A stretch of 19,703 nt of DNA from positions 1 to 19,703 of the forward strand of contig JBBRLA010000075.1 in the NCBI GenBank assembly GCA_038231615.1, in the 5' to 3' direction. This document shows positions 5,031-14,688 of this stretch, piece after piece. A program made the position numbers and the translations under genes. The DNA comes from JBBRLA01 sp038231615. Its GTDB lineage: Bacteria > Myxococcota_A > Polyangia > Palsa-1104 > JAEUJZ01. The number at the start of each line of letters is the position of its first letter. The first letter of the stretch is position 1. The notes below the pieces were generated by a model that did no database searches, was not told the origin of the DNA, and worked only from the letters and a program-made list of their open reading frames with translations.

Positions 5031-7544
5031 ATGAGCGAGACCCCCAAATCCGATCCATCCGACCTCAACAAGAAGCATAAACCCGGCGCCACCCAGATTG
5101 TCGTCGGCGTTGTCGGCGCCGATCTGCGCAAGGAGGACCGCGACATCCCGTCGGGGGCCCCGCCGCAGTGGGGGGACAACGCGGGCCTGTCCCAGGTCGG
5201 CCGGCGCACCCCGCGCCTGGACGGCGTCGACAAGGTCACCGGCAGGGCGCGCTACGCCTTCGACGTGCAGCGCAAGGGCATGCTCCACGGCAGGGTGCTG
5301 CGTTCGCCGCACCCGAGCGCGCGCATCCGCTCCATCGACACCTCGGCCGCCGAGGCGATGGAAGGGGTGAAGGCAGTGCACATCCTGGCCCACCTGCTCA
5401 GTTCGGCCGACGAGGTCGATGAGGTCGCGGAGCCGGGGCCCAAGAAAAAAGCGCGCACCTACCCTCGGGTGCGCTATGCCGGGCAGCCCATCGCCGCGGT
5501 GGCCGCCACCAGCGCGGCGCGAGCGACCGAGGCTTTGGGGAAGATCCGCGTGGACTATGAGGTGCTGCCCTTCGTGGTAGACCCGGACGATGCATTGAAG
5601 CCCGAGGCCCCCCTGGTCTTCGGCAAGCCGGTGCGCATGGCCGGGTCGGCGGGGGGCGGCGGGGTCGGCGCGGTCTTGCCCCAGAACGGCAATGTGCGCG
5701 GGCCGAAGAAGGGCAGCGCGCCTGCCCAGGACCCGGCCAAGGCCCGGGACGCCGTCGAGGCCGCACTCAAGTCGGCGAAGGCGACGGCGGCAGTGGTGGT
5801 GCAGCAGACCTACCGCACCCAGGTGCAGACCCATTCGGCCCTGGAGACCCACGGGCTGGTCGCCGAGTGGGGGCCGGGAAACGACGAGCTGACCGTGTGG
5901 GCTTCGACGCAGGGGCTCTACTCGGTACGCGACGAGCTGGCCGAGGTGCTGGAGATCCCCCAAAGCAAGATCCGCGTGATCATGGACTTCTGCGGGGGCG
6001 GTTTCGGGGCGAAGTTCGGCGCGGGGAACTACGGCGTGCTGGCGGCGCACCTGGCCCGGAAGGCCAAGGCGCCGGTGCGCATCTTCCTCGATCGTCACGA
6101 GGAACACCTGGGGGTGGGCAACCGCCCGGGGTCGGAGCAGACGGTGACGGTGGCGGCAGGGAAAGACGGGAAGCTCCTGGCGCTGCGGGTCACCGGCTGG
6201 GGATCCGGCGGGGCGGGGGCCGGTGCGGGCTTCGCCGGGCCGGTGCAGAACCTGTATGCCTGCCCTGCGGTGTACACTGAGGAGAGCGACGTCTTCACCC
6301 ACACCGGTCCGCTGGCCGCGTTCCGCGCCCCGGGGCATCCGCAAGGGGCCTTCGCCTTGGAGCAGGCAATAGACGAGCTGGCCGAGCGGCTGGGCATGGA
6401 CCCTCTCATTGTGCGCGAGCGCAACGATCCGCACCCGACGCGCAAGGTCGAGCGGCAGCGGGGGGCGCAGATGATCGCCTGGGCGAAGCGCCATCCGGCG
6501 GGGAAGGGCCCCAGGGAGGGCACAGATGGGGCAATCCGCCGGGGCGTGGGGATGGCGCAAGGGGTGTGGTATCATCTGATCAGCCTGAACTCCCACGCGG
6601 AGGTGCGCATCCACAAGGACGGTGCGGTGGAGCTTCTGGTCGGGGTGCAGGACATCGGCGGCGGCATCCGCACGCCGATGGCGCAGGTGGTGGCCGAGGA
6701 ACTGGGCCTTTCGACTGCGGCCATCCAGGTGACGCTGGGGGACACCCGGCTGCCGCCAGGGCCGGCTTCCGGCGGCAGCGTCACCACCGCGTCGATCACC
6801 CCGGCGGTGCGGGATGCGGCGTACGCGGCGCGGCAGGCACTGTGCCGGGAACTGGCGGCGGTGCTCTCGGTGGACGCGGCGGCGGTGGGGCTGACAGGCG
6901 GCAAGGTGTCGGTCGTCGGCACGGGGGGCAAGAGCGAGCTGTCATGGAAGCAGGCCGCGGGAAAGATGCGCAAGGACTCGGTCTCGGGCACCGGGGAGCG
7001 GAGGCTGGACTACGGCGGCTTTCTGCGCGGGCCCCTGGGTAAGCCGCCGGACCAGCGCGGGGTCGGCTACGGGCAGCTTGGCGGGGTGCAGTTCGCCGAG
7101 GTCACGGTGGATACGATCACGGGCGTGGTGCGGGTCGAGCGGGTGGTGGCGGCGCAGGACTGCGGCAGGCCGATGAATCCGATGCTGACCGAGAGCCAGA
7201 TCAAGGGCGGGGTGATTCAGGGGGTGTCCTACGCTCTGTTCGAGGAGCGGCGCTTCGACCGGCGCACGGGGCTGCTTTTGAACGGGAACCTGGAGCAGTA
7301 CAAGATCGCCGGGTCGAAGGACACGCCGCGGATCGACGTGGTGCTTTTGGAAGAGCTGCGCGGCAGGTCTTCCACGGATGCCGCGGGGATTGGCGAACCG
7401 GCGACGGTGCCGACGGCGGCGGCGGTGGCAAACGCGGTGTACAACGCCATCGGGGTACGGGTGCGGGAACTCCCGATCACCCCGGCGCGGGTGCTGGCCG
7501 CGCTGGCCGCGGGCAAGGCTTCTGCCAATGGAGGTACGCGATGA
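5031..7544 (+). CDS. Molybdopterin-binding catalytic subunit of aldehyde/xanthine oxidoreductase family
   Basis: An 837-residue large subunit holding the molybdenum-cytosine dinucleotide cofactor and active site, analogous to PaoC/YagR. Seen in order: an amino domain with GVDKVTGRARYAFDV (65-79) and YAGQPIAAVAA (149-159); the cofactor-domain motifs GGGFGAKFG (322-330) and FRAPGHPQG (431-439); then QDIGGGIRT, PPGPASGGS and RVVAAQDCGRPMNP; and the catalytic glutamate in GIGEPA (Glu789). No signal peptide is present, matching export with the Tat-bearing small subunit. In PaoABC the reaction is oxidation of (mainly aromatic) aldehydes to acids with water as oxygen source; that substrate range is an inference here. 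Its stop overlaps the next start by 4 nt (ATGA). The E. coli order has FAD second and Mo third; here they are swapped. Confidence 0.93.
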   Translation: MSETPKSDPSDLNKKHKPGATQIVVGVVGADLRKEDRDIPSGAPPQWGDNAGLSQVGRRTPRLDGVDKVTGRARYAFDVQRKGMLHGRVLRSPHPSARIRSIDTSAAEAMEGVKAVHILAHLLSSADEVDEVAEPGPKKKARTYPRVRYAGQPIAAVAATSAARATEALGKIRVDYEVLPFVVDPDDALKPEAPLVFGKPVRMAGSAGGGGVGAVLPQNGNVRGPKKGSAPAQDPAKARDAVEAALKSAKATAAVVVQQTYRTQVQTHSALETHGLVAEWGPGNDELTVWASTQGLYSVRDELAEVLEIPQSKIRVIMDFCGGGFGAKFGAGNYGVLAAHLARKAKAPVRIFLDRHEEHLGVGNRPGSEQTVTVAAGKDGKLLALRVTGWGSGGAGAGAGFAGPVQNLYACPAVYTEESDVFTHTGPLAAFRAPGHPQGAFALEQAIDELAERLGMDPLIVRERNDPHPTRKVERQRGAQMIAWAKRHPAGKGPREGTDGAIRRGVGMAQGVWYHLISLNSHAEVRIHKDGAVELLVGVQDIGGGIRTPMAQVVAEELGLSTAAIQVTLGDTRLPPGPASGGSVTTASITPAVRDAAYAARQALCRELAAVLSVDAAAVGLTGGKVSVVGTGGKSELSWKQAAGKMRKDSVSGTGERRLDYGGFLRGPLGKPPDQRGVGYGQLGGVQFAEVTVDTITGVVRVERVVAAQDCGRPMNPMLTESQIKGGVIQGVSYALFEERRFDRRTGLLLNGNLEQYKIAGSKDTPRIDVVLLEELRGRSSTDAAGIGEPATVPTAAAVANAVYNAIGVRVRELPITPARVLAALAAGKASANGGTR

Positions 7545-8620
7545 TCGCGCAGACCGGATCGCTGATGTGGATCGAGGCGCGCACCCCGGAGCAGGCGGTG
7601 GCCGAACTTTCGCAGGGGTCGCCTTCCGGCGGCCCGTCGGTGTTGAAGGCGGGGGGGATGGACCTTTTGGATCGGATGAAGGAGGGGATTGACAACCCCG
7701 GTCGCCTGGTGAACCTGCGCCGGGCCAAGGGGCGGGGCATCGACGAGATCCGCGAAGTGCCTGCCGACGGGAAGCTGCCGGCGGCGCTGCACATCGGGGC
7801 CCTTTGCACCCTTTCCCGGTTGGCCGAGGACCCGCTGGTGCGGCGCTATTTCCCGGCGCTGGCCCAGGCGGTGGGCGGGGCGGCGACGCCGCAGGTACGG
7901 CAGGCGGCGACGCTGGGCGGGAACCTGCTCCAGCGCCCGCGCTGCGGGTACCTGCGATCGAAGGACCATTTGTGCAAGAAGAAGGGCGGCACGACCTGCT
8001 TCGCCCAGAACGGCGAGAACGATTTTCACGCCATCTTCGACAACGGCGTCTGCGCCATCGTCCATCCCTCGGCGGCGGCCACGCCCCTGTGGGCACTCGG
8101 GGCGCGGGTGCGGGTGCTGGGGCCAAAGGGCGAGCGTGAGCTGACCTTGCCAGAACTTTTCGTATCGCCCGGCGAGCCTGGGGCGAACCTGCTCCGCGAG
8201 CACCACCTGGACCCGGCGGAGGTGCTGACCCAGGTGGTGGTGCCGCTGCCGCAGGAGGGTGAGCGCAGCGTGTATTTGAAGGTAAAACAGAAGCAGAGCT
8301 TCGATTGGCCCCTGGGGGAGGTGGCGGTGGTGCTGCGGCCGGGCAAAAAGGGCGGGCAGAAGGTGGCGTCGGCGCGGATCGTGCTGGGGGCCGCTGCGGC
8401 GATCCCCTGGCGGGTGGAGGCGGCGGAGGCGGAGCTTTTGGGGCTGACCCGGATCGACGAGGCCGGGCTGCGTCGGGTCGGCCACGCCGCGGTGGCGGGG
8501 GCGCTGCCGCTGCAGAAGAATGGCTACAAGGTGCCGCTCCTTTCGGGGCTGGTGCAGCGGGCGGTGGCCCTGGCGTTGTCGCCGTCGGCGCCGATCTTCG
8601 GAGACGAGGTGAAGCGATGA
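7541..8620 (+). CDS. FAD-binding subunit with four-Cys insert (PaoB/YagS-like)
   Basis: A 359-residue flavoprotein subunit of the CoxM/CutM family that passes electrons from the iron-sulfur clusters through FAD to an acceptor. The FAD-binding segments are visible as LKAGGMDLLDRMK (35-47) and the ATLGGNLLQRPRCGYLR region (123-139). Right after this comes an insert with Cys135, Cys145, Cys153 and Cys171 around LCKKKGG and HPSAAATPLWALGA. E. coli PaoB has an extra [4Fe-4S] cluster in the equivalent place, so the same is likely here. This sets the enzyme apart from xanthine dehydrogenase or CO dehydrogenase medium subunits. Coupling is tight on both sides: ATGA overlaps with the Mo subunit before it and with the small Cys-rich gene after it. 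Confidence 0.92.
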   Translation: MIAQTGSLMWIEARTPEQAVAELSQGSPSGGPSVLKAGGMDLLDRMKEGIDNPGRLVNLRRAKGRGIDEIREVPADGKLPAALHIGALCTLSRLAEDPLVRRYFPALAQAVGGAATPQVRQAATLGGNLLQRPRCGYLRSKDHLCKKKGGTTCFAQNGENDFHAIFDNGVCAIVHPSAAATPLWALGARVRVLGPKGERELTLPELFVSPGEPGANLLREHHLDPAEVLTQVVVPLPQEGERSVYLKVKQKQSFDWPLGEVAVVLRPGKKGGQKVASARIVLGAAAAIPWRVEAAEAELLGLTRIDEAGLRRVGHAAVAGALPLQKNGYKVPLLSGLVQRAVALALSPSAPIFGDEVKR

Positions 8621-8895
8621 GTCAGCTGGTGGGACCGGGGCGCCCGGGGGCGCGGGAGCCGGACCTTGGCCAGGGCCCCAGGCTTGGCGAGGAGCCGGAG
8701 GTGTGCCGCAAGCTGCGTACCAAGCTGGCCTTCTCCGCCATGGTGACCCCGGATGGCGATCCGGTGCACTGGCAGCGGGGCGAGGGCAGCACCGCGACCT
8801 ACTGGTGCCTGGCGACGATGGAGTGCGCCGGCCCAGACGACGGCCTGGTCCATGCACAGGAGTGCCGGCAGGGCCGGGCCTGCTACCGGGAGTAG
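8617..8895 (+). CDS. Cys-rich 92-aa protein, fourth gene of the hydroxylase operon
   Basis: A 92-residue protein whose ATG overlaps the FAD-subunit stop (ATGA), so it is almost certainly translated with the operon. The amino third is Gly/Pro/Arg-rich and probably flexible. The rest holds five cysteines (30, 64, 70, 83, 89) and a compact segment with SAMVTPDGDPVHWQRGEG, TYWCLATMECAGPDDGL and ECRQGRACY. The spacing C-x5-C-x12-C-x5-C (64, 70, 83, 89) is symmetrical and could bind a metal or cluster, or form disulfides if exported. It has no signal peptide and is too short to be a PaoD/XdhC-type maturation chaperone, which normally fills this place. I do not recognise the family. A role in assembly or as an extra electron-transfer piece is inference from position only. 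Confidence 0.75.
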   Translation: MSQLVGPGRPGAREPDLGQGPRLGEEPEVCRKLRTKLAFSAMVTPDGDPVHWQRGEGSTATYWCLATMECAGPDDGLVHAQECRQGRACYRE

Positions 8896-8915
8896 CCCCG
8901 AAGGAGGATAGGAAC

Positions 8916-8930
8916 GGGTCGGACCGACCC
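8916..8930. repeat. 15-bp palindrome followed by tandem 9-mer
   Basis: GGGTCGG-A-CCGACCC is a perfect inverted repeat. It is followed at once by AGATACGGC-AGATACAGC (8931-8948), a near-perfect tandem 9-mer. They occupy the 91-bp gap between the hydroxylase operon and the FHA gene. No T-run follows, so an operator for the FHA gene is a better reading than a rho-independent terminator. Confidence 0.35.
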
Positions 8931-8967
8931 AGATACGGCAGATACAGCGAGACTGGGAAAGAACTTG

Positions 8968-8976
8968 TGCTAGGTT
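8968..8976 (+). promoter_or_regulatory. Extended -10 before the FHA gene
   Basis: TG-C-TAGGTT lies 10 nt before the ATG at 8987, giving a predicted leader of only about 3 nt. It matches the TGC-TA box seen before three other genes in the window. No -35 is evident. Confidence 0.35.
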
Positions 8977-8986
8977 TGGATTGAAG

Positions 8987-9475
8987 ATGGACGTCGGTGA
9001 ACTCACTGCGCTGATGAATGACCTGGGGAAGGAGCAATTCGTCGAGCGGTTTCCCCATCTGTTTCTGCTCTTTCATGAAGAAAAGGACGGCATTTCACCG
9101 GCACAGTTCTCCACTCAGGTGGTGTCGCGCAAGGAGGCGCTTCGGCGGCCGGCGGGGGTGCTGCGAGTGTTGCCGGTGGTGAAGGCGCCGACCAACCCGT
9201 ATTCGGACCGCATCTCGGTGGGGCGGGCGCGCAACTGCGACGTGGTGCTGCGCAATCCCTCCGTGTCGAAGCTGCACGCCCATGTGCGCCGCGAGCCGAA
9301 CGGGATGTGGGTCATCATCGACCTGGACTCCCACAACGGCACCGCGGTGTCGAATGTGCCGATCCTGCCGTCGCGCCCCGAGGCGCTGCGCTCGGGCGAT
9401 CTGATCACCTTCGGCGGCGTCACCGTGCGCGTGGTGGACAGCACGGAACTGCATGCCGTCCTGAGCAGCCGCTAG
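8987..9475 (+). CDS. FHA-domain protein
   Basis: A 162-residue cytoplasmic protein. About 70 amino-terminal residues of unknown role (helical, MDVGELTALMNDLGKEQFVE...) precede a forkhead-associated domain at about 75-150. The domain shows the phosphothreonine-binding signature: SVGRARNCDVVL (GR at 79-80), then SVSKLHAHV (Ser94, His97), and HNGTAV (Asn117). FHA domains bind phosphothreonine peptides and in bacteria often serve Ser/Thr kinase signalling or secretion systems; no kinase gene is in the window. The ATG at 8987 is preferred over a TTG two codons upstream. It has its own likely promoter and converges on the pilS-like kinase gene across a structured 148-bp gap. Confidence 0.85.
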   Translation: MDVGELTALMNDLGKEQFVERFPHLFLLFHEEKDGISPAQFSTQVVSRKEALRRPAGVLRVLPVVKAPTNPYSDRISVGRARNCDVVLRNPSVSKLHAHVRREPNGMWVIIDLDSHNGTAVSNVPILPSRPEALRSGDLITFGGVTVRVVDSTELHAVLSSR

Positions 9476-9503
9476 CAGCCCTTATCAGGGGGGTCATTCA
9501 GCA

Positions 9504-9622
9504 AGAAGCACATGGCCGGAGCAGATTTGGGCGCACGCCCGGAGCGACCGAGGGAGCGTACTACTGTACGTGACCGAAGGGAGTGAGGACGTACGCCCAA
9601 AGCTGCCCGGCCAGGTGCTTCT
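9504..9622. repeat. 119-bp imperfect palindrome between converging genes
   Basis: The arms 9504-9533 and 9594-9622 pair over about 29 bp with two mismatches and one bulge (AGAAGCAC-a/c-TGGCCGG, then GCAG-a/c-TTTGGGCG). The inner part holds two related direct segments, GACCGAGGGAGCG (9546-9558) and GACCGAAGGGAGTG (about 9572-9585), and a small GTAC-TACT-GTAC hairpin at the exact centre (9558-9569). The right arm ends one base before the pilS-like stop codon. It may serve as a two-way terminator for the FHA and pil transcripts, or be a small mobile repeat of REP/MITE kind. The palindrome is read directly; its role is inferred. Confidence 0.65.
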
Positions 9623-9623
9623 G

Positions 9624-11459
9624 TTAGGGTAACTGCTCGGCGGGGGGTTCCTGGGAAAGGGGCAGGGTGACCACCGCCTCGGCGCCTTTTCCGCCCTCCA
9701 CGTTGCGGATGTCCACGTGCCCGCCGTGCTCCTCGATAATGCGGTGCACGGTCGCCAGCCCCAGGCCGGTGCCGGTCTCCTTGGTGGTGAAAAAAGGTTC
9801 GAAGAGGTGCAACCGCGCCTCCTCCGCAATCCCTGGGCCGTGGTCGCGCAGGACCAGCAGCGCCTGCCGCTTCTCCCGGTTCGCCACCACCCGGGCCTCG
9901 ATTGTCCCGCCGGGGTTCGCTTCCGCCGCGTTGCGCAGGAGGTTCCACATCACCTGCCGCAGGCGGTAGATGTCGACCTCCACGTAGACCGTCCCATCGA
10001 CCTGCACCTGCACCTGCCCGCTTACCACCCGGCGATCGTTCTCGAAGACCTGCACCATCTCGACCAGCTCCTGCGACAGGTCGATGCAAGTCCGCTCCAG
10101 CGGGCGCGGGGTCGCGTACGACAGAAGCTCGGTGATAAGCTCGTCCAGGCGCTTGCCCTCCCGAACCACGATCTGCATGAGATCCTGCGATTCGACCGTG
10201 GTCCCCGCCGGCAGCATCTGCGCCAGCAGTTCGATCGAGCCGCAGATGGCCGCCAGCGGGTTTCTGATCTCGTGGGCCACCGTGGCCGCCATCCTGCCGA
10301 TGACCGCCAGGCGGTCCGCCTGCTTGGCCGACTCCTCCGCCCGGCGCAGGTCGGTGAGGTCCTGGAAGTTGATGAGCCGCCCCACCAGCACCCCGGTGTG
10401 GTTGACCAGTCGCGAGACGGTGATGCCAAGGATGCGGTCGCCCCGATCGGGACCCGCGGCCTGGCCGGTCATCGTCGTCCCCGGGTCCTGTCCCGCGCGG
10501 ATGCACAATTCCATCCGCGGCGGGATGGAGCCCAGGTCGGCCAAGATCAGGTGCTTGTCGATCCCGGGGAGCAGCTCGCCCACCGGCTTGCCGATGGCCT
10601 GCTCCGACAGGATGCCGAGGATCTCCCCGGCGGCGGTGTTGACGGTCGCGATCAGCCCCTGCAGGTCCACCGAGATCAGCCCCGACCGGAGGGACTGGAT
10701 GACCTCGCGGTACAGGGTGGCCAGGTCACACAGGCTGGTGCGCTGGGAGTCGATGCGCTCCGCGGCGCGTTTCAGCTCGATCGCCAGCCGGGTGGCCAGC
10801 GCGGCGGTGGCCAGCATCGCCACGCCATTCAGCGCCAGGGGCCGCAGGAAGTGCTGAAGCGGCATGCGCATCGACGGCGCCAGGGCATCATCCAGGATGA
10901 GGAAGCCAGAAAAGCCCAGCAGCGACACTCCCAGATAGAGCAGCACCGCCCCGGCGGTGGCGATGACGAAGCCGCGCAGGGAAAGGACGGTGCTGGCGCC
11001 GACGATGACCAGCAGGTAGGTGAAGCCGAAGGTGCTGTCGGGGGCGCCGGTGTAAAGCACCAGGACCGAGACCCCGCACAGATCGATGGCGATCTGCACC
11101 GTGGCGAAAAGGTCCACGCGCTCGATGCGGCGGAAGAGCAGGGCGTAGACCAGCGTCAGCCCGTAGGCGCTGATGACGGTGACGAAGAGGGCGCGCTGCG
11201 CCGGCCCGGTGTTCATGCTGGTGCTGCCCGGTAGCACCAGCTCGGTGACAAAGAGGGCGCCGAGCATGAGGGTGACCAGCCCGACGCGGAAGAGCATCAG
11301 ATACACCAGCCGGGCGGCCTGTGGGCCGGCGGTCAGGCCACCTTGTTGGGCCCGGCTTTCCGCGCCTTCTGGGGAAAGGAGCATCATGATCGCTCGGGCC
11401 TCCCGGGCCAAAAGGCCGAGGAGCGACCGCAAGGGCCGAGGTGGCAAGGCAGAAGGCAC
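9624..11459 (-). CDS. pilS: PilS-like membrane sensor histidine kinase
   Basis: A 611-residue histidine kinase. It has six predicted membrane helices (about 51-71, 88-108, 118-136, 142-159, 163-187, 203-225), a linker and PAS-like domain (about 245-365, including SGLISVDLQGLIATVN), then the dimerisation/phosphoacceptor domain with His396 in VAHEIRNPLAA. The ATPase domain shows the N-box NLLRNAAEA (Asn510), G1 DHGPGI (539-544), F-box FEPFFTTK and G2 GTGLGL (563-568). The six-helix sensor plus PAS and position after pilC match PilS, which controls pilin expression with the regulator PilR; no pilR follows here. The GTG start lies 19 nt after pilC but lacks a ribosome binding site. The ATG at 11387 (587 residues, GGGAGG 11 nt upstream) is a real alternative. 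Confidence 0.82.
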   Translation of the reverse strand: MPSALPPRPLRSLLGLLAREARAIMMLLSPEGAESRAQQGGLTAGPQAARLVYLMLFRVGLVTLMLGALFVTELVLPGSTSMNTGPAQRALFVTVISAYGLTLVYALLFRRIERVDLFATVQIAIDLCGVSVLVLYTGAPDSTFGFTYLLVIVGASTVLSLRGFVIATAGAVLLYLGVSLLGFSGFLILDDALAPSMRMPLQHFLRPLALNGVAMLATAALATRLAIELKRAAERIDSQRTSLCDLATLYREVIQSLRSGLISVDLQGLIATVNTAAGEILGILSEQAIGKPVGELLPGIDKHLILADLGSIPPRMELCIRAGQDPGTTMTGQAAGPDRGDRILGITVSRLVNHTGVLVGRLINFQDLTDLRRAEESAKQADRLAVIGRMAATVAHEIRNPLAAICGSIELLAQMLPAGTTVESQDLMQIVVREGKRLDELITELLSYATPRPLERTCIDLSQELVEMVQVFENDRRVVSGQVQVQVDGTVYVEVDIYRLRQVMWNLLRNAAEANPGGTIEARVVANREKRQALLVLRDHGPGIAEEARLHLFEPFFTTKETGTGLGLATVHRIIEEHGGHVDIRNVEGGKGAEAVVTLPLSQEPPAEQLP

Positions 11460-11478
11460 GGCAATGAGGGGTGGGGGA

Positions 11479-12708
11479 TCAACCGCCCTTGACGTTGCCG
11501 GCCATCTCGAAGATGGGCAGATACATCGCGATGAGCATACCGCCGCAGACCCCGCCGAGGAAGACCATCATGATGGGTTCCATGAGGCCCGTCAGGGCCT
11601 TGACCGCCTCGTCGACTTCGTCGTCGTAGAAGTCGGCGATCTTGCCCAGCATGACGTCCAGGGCGCCGGCGGTCTCGCCGACGCCGATCATCTGCACGAC
11701 CATGGAAGGGAAGATGCCGGTCTCCATCAGCGGCTCGGCCATGGTCCTGCCCTCGGAGACCTTGGCCCGGGAATACATGATGCCCTCCTCGACGACCATG
11801 TTGCCGGCGGTGCGGGCGACGATCTCCATGGCATCGAGAATGGGCACGCCCGAAGCGAGCAGGGTGCCCAGGGTGCGGGTGAAGCGGGCCACCGCGGTCT
11901 TGCGCAGCACCGCCCCGATGATCGGCGATTTGAGCAAGATCTTGTGGAAGATGTACTTGCCCCGCGGCCTGGAGGTCACCACGCGGAACAGGATGACCAG
12001 GGAGAAGAGAGTCGCGCAGATGTGCGGGAAGTACTTGGAAAAGGTGTGCGAGAGGTCGATGACGAACTGGGTCGGCGCCGGCATGGTGCCGCCGAAGTCC
12101 TTGAACATCTTCTCGAACACCGGGATGACCTTGTACAAGAGCACGGCCACCACGATCATGGCGACGATGAGCACCCCGATGGGGTAGCTCATGGCGCTCT
12201 TGACCTGGCCTTTGAGCTTGTTGGCCTTCTCGATGTAGGCCGCCAGGCGGTTCAGGATGGAGTCGAGGATGCCGCCGGCCTCACCGGCCTCGACGAGGTT
12301 GCAGTACAGGTCGTCGAAGACCTCGGGGTACTTGCGCATGCCGTCGCACAGCTGCGAGCCGCTTTCCACCGACGTCTTGACGTCGATGATCATCTTCTTG
12401 AATTCTTTGTTGTCCAGCTGGTTCCCCAGGATGTCCAGGCACTGCACCAGGGGCAGGCCGGCGTCGATCATGGTGGCGAACTGCCGGGTGAAGATGACCA
12501 GGTCCTTCTGCTTGACGGAACTGCCGCCGACAAACGGGATCATGGCCAGGTAGCGCTTGTAGTCGACCTTCCCCTTCTCGCCGACCCGCCCGATGGTGAG
12601 GCCCTGGCCGCGGAGGCGGGTCATGACCTCCGCCGCGTTGGTCCCCTCCATCTCCCCCTTTTTGGGCTGGCCGTCCCGGCTCTTGGCTTCGTAAACATAA
12701 ATTGGCAT
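11479..12708 (-). CDS. pilC: Type IV pilus inner-membrane platform protein PilC
   Basis: A 409-residue GspF/PilC family protein, the inner-membrane platform on which the PilB motor works. The two repeated T2SSF domains are clear: about 73-196, with FTRQFATMIDAGLPL and EAGEAGGILD; and about 276-398, with FTRTLGTLLASGVPI and VGETAGALD. Membrane helices lie at about 177-197, 230-245 and 378-400. The amino start (MPIYVYEAKSRDGQPKKGEM) is the usual ~60-residue cytoplasmic lead. GAGGGA sits 6 nt before the ATG. It follows pilB after 109 bp and precedes the pilS-like gene by 19 nt. In Myxococcus-type clusters pilT lies between pilB and pilC; it is absent here. Confidence 0.95.
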   Translation of the reverse strand: MPIYVYEAKSRDGQPKKGEMEGTNAAEVMTRLRGQGLTIGRVGEKGKVDYKRYLAMIPFVGGSSVKQKDLVIFTRQFATMIDAGLPLVQCLDILGNQLDNKEFKKMIIDVKTSVESGSQLCDGMRKYPEVFDDLYCNLVEAGEAGGILDSILNRLAAYIEKANKLKGQVKSAMSYPIGVLIVAMIVVAVLLYKVIPVFEKMFKDFGGTMPAPTQFVIDLSHTFSKYFPHICATLFSLVILFRVVTSRPRGKYIFHKILLKSPIIGAVLRKTAVARFTRTLGTLLASGVPILDAMEIVARTAGNMVVEEGIMYSRAKVSEGRTMAEPLMETGIFPSMVVQMIGVGETAGALDVMLGKIADFYDDEVDEAVKALTGLMEPIMMVFLGGVCGGMLIAMYLPIFEMAGNVKGG

Positions 12709-12791
12709 TACATGTCCCTCACAAAGGTCGAAGCGGCGCGGGAAAATGACCCGTCCGGCGCGCTTGCCTGGAAGCTAGTTACGGCCTTGCA

Positions 12792-12806
12792 CCGGCCCTT
12801 GGCCGG
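12792..12806. repeat. GC-rich hairpin between pilB and pilC
   Basis: CCGGCC-CTT-GGCCGG is a perfect 6-bp stem with a 3-nt loop in the 109-bp pilB-pilC gap. There is no T-run after it in the pil direction, so it may reduce read-through or shield the message end rather than end transcription. Confidence 0.4.
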
Positions 12807-12817
12807 GGCCGCGAAAA

Positions 12818-14515
<1,698 letters not shown>

Positions 14516-14550
14516 TCGATTCCTAGTATCTCCCTGCAGGGGGCATAGAG

Positions 14551-14556
14551 ATCATA
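14551..14556 (-). promoter_or_regulatory. pilB: Possible pilB -10 box
   Basis: TATGAT on the minus strand would start transcription about 29 nt before the pilB ATG and leave room for its AGGA site. The -35 region at the right spacing (GTACCT) is poor, so this is tentative. Confidence 0.25.
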
Positions 14557-14672
14557 ACGCAACGCATGTTATCAGGTACTGGCGGTGACTTCAAGGCGTG
14601 ACGGTGCCAAGGCCGTGGACCGCGTGGTTTTTTGGGGATGGTTCTTTGGGGTGTGGTTCGTGCTGACTTTGG

Positions 14673-14681
14673 TGCTATTTA
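14673..14681 (+). promoter_or_regulatory. kdd: Extended -10 promoter of kdd
   Basis: TG-C-TATTTA ends 7 nt before the ATG at 14689. This is the same box and the same spacing as in front of the hydroxylase operon at 4319-4335, and it predicts transcription starting at the ATG. It supports choosing ATG 14689 over the upstream in-frame ATG 14638 and TTG 14632. Confidence 0.4.
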
Positions 14682-14688
14682 TAGGTCC

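Noticed and set aside
5007..6614. Long minus-strand open frame (535 codons) opposite the molybdenum subunit
   Set aside because: The protein is low-complexity Arg/His/Gly/Pro text typical of the antisense of GC-rich genes. The plus strand carries a complete, motif-rich enzyme.
8900..8907. Strong ribosome-site-like GAAGGAGG after the Cys-rich gene
   Set aside because: No ATG, GTG or TTG lies at a usable distance downstream, so it does not start a gene.
7229..9076. Long minus-strand open frame (615 codons) across four plus-strand genes
   Set aside because: It spans gene boundaries and has no domain; it is an antisense shadow produced by high GC content.
9717..11234. Plus-strand open frame (505 codons) opposite pilS
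   Set aside because: It has no recognisable motifs and is His/Gln/Arg-rich antisense, while the minus strand has all kinase boxes.
14592..14615. Possible sigma-54 site (TTGGCAC on the minus strand) upstream of pilB
   Set aside because: The required TTGC element is not at the -12 spacing, so the match is incomplete.
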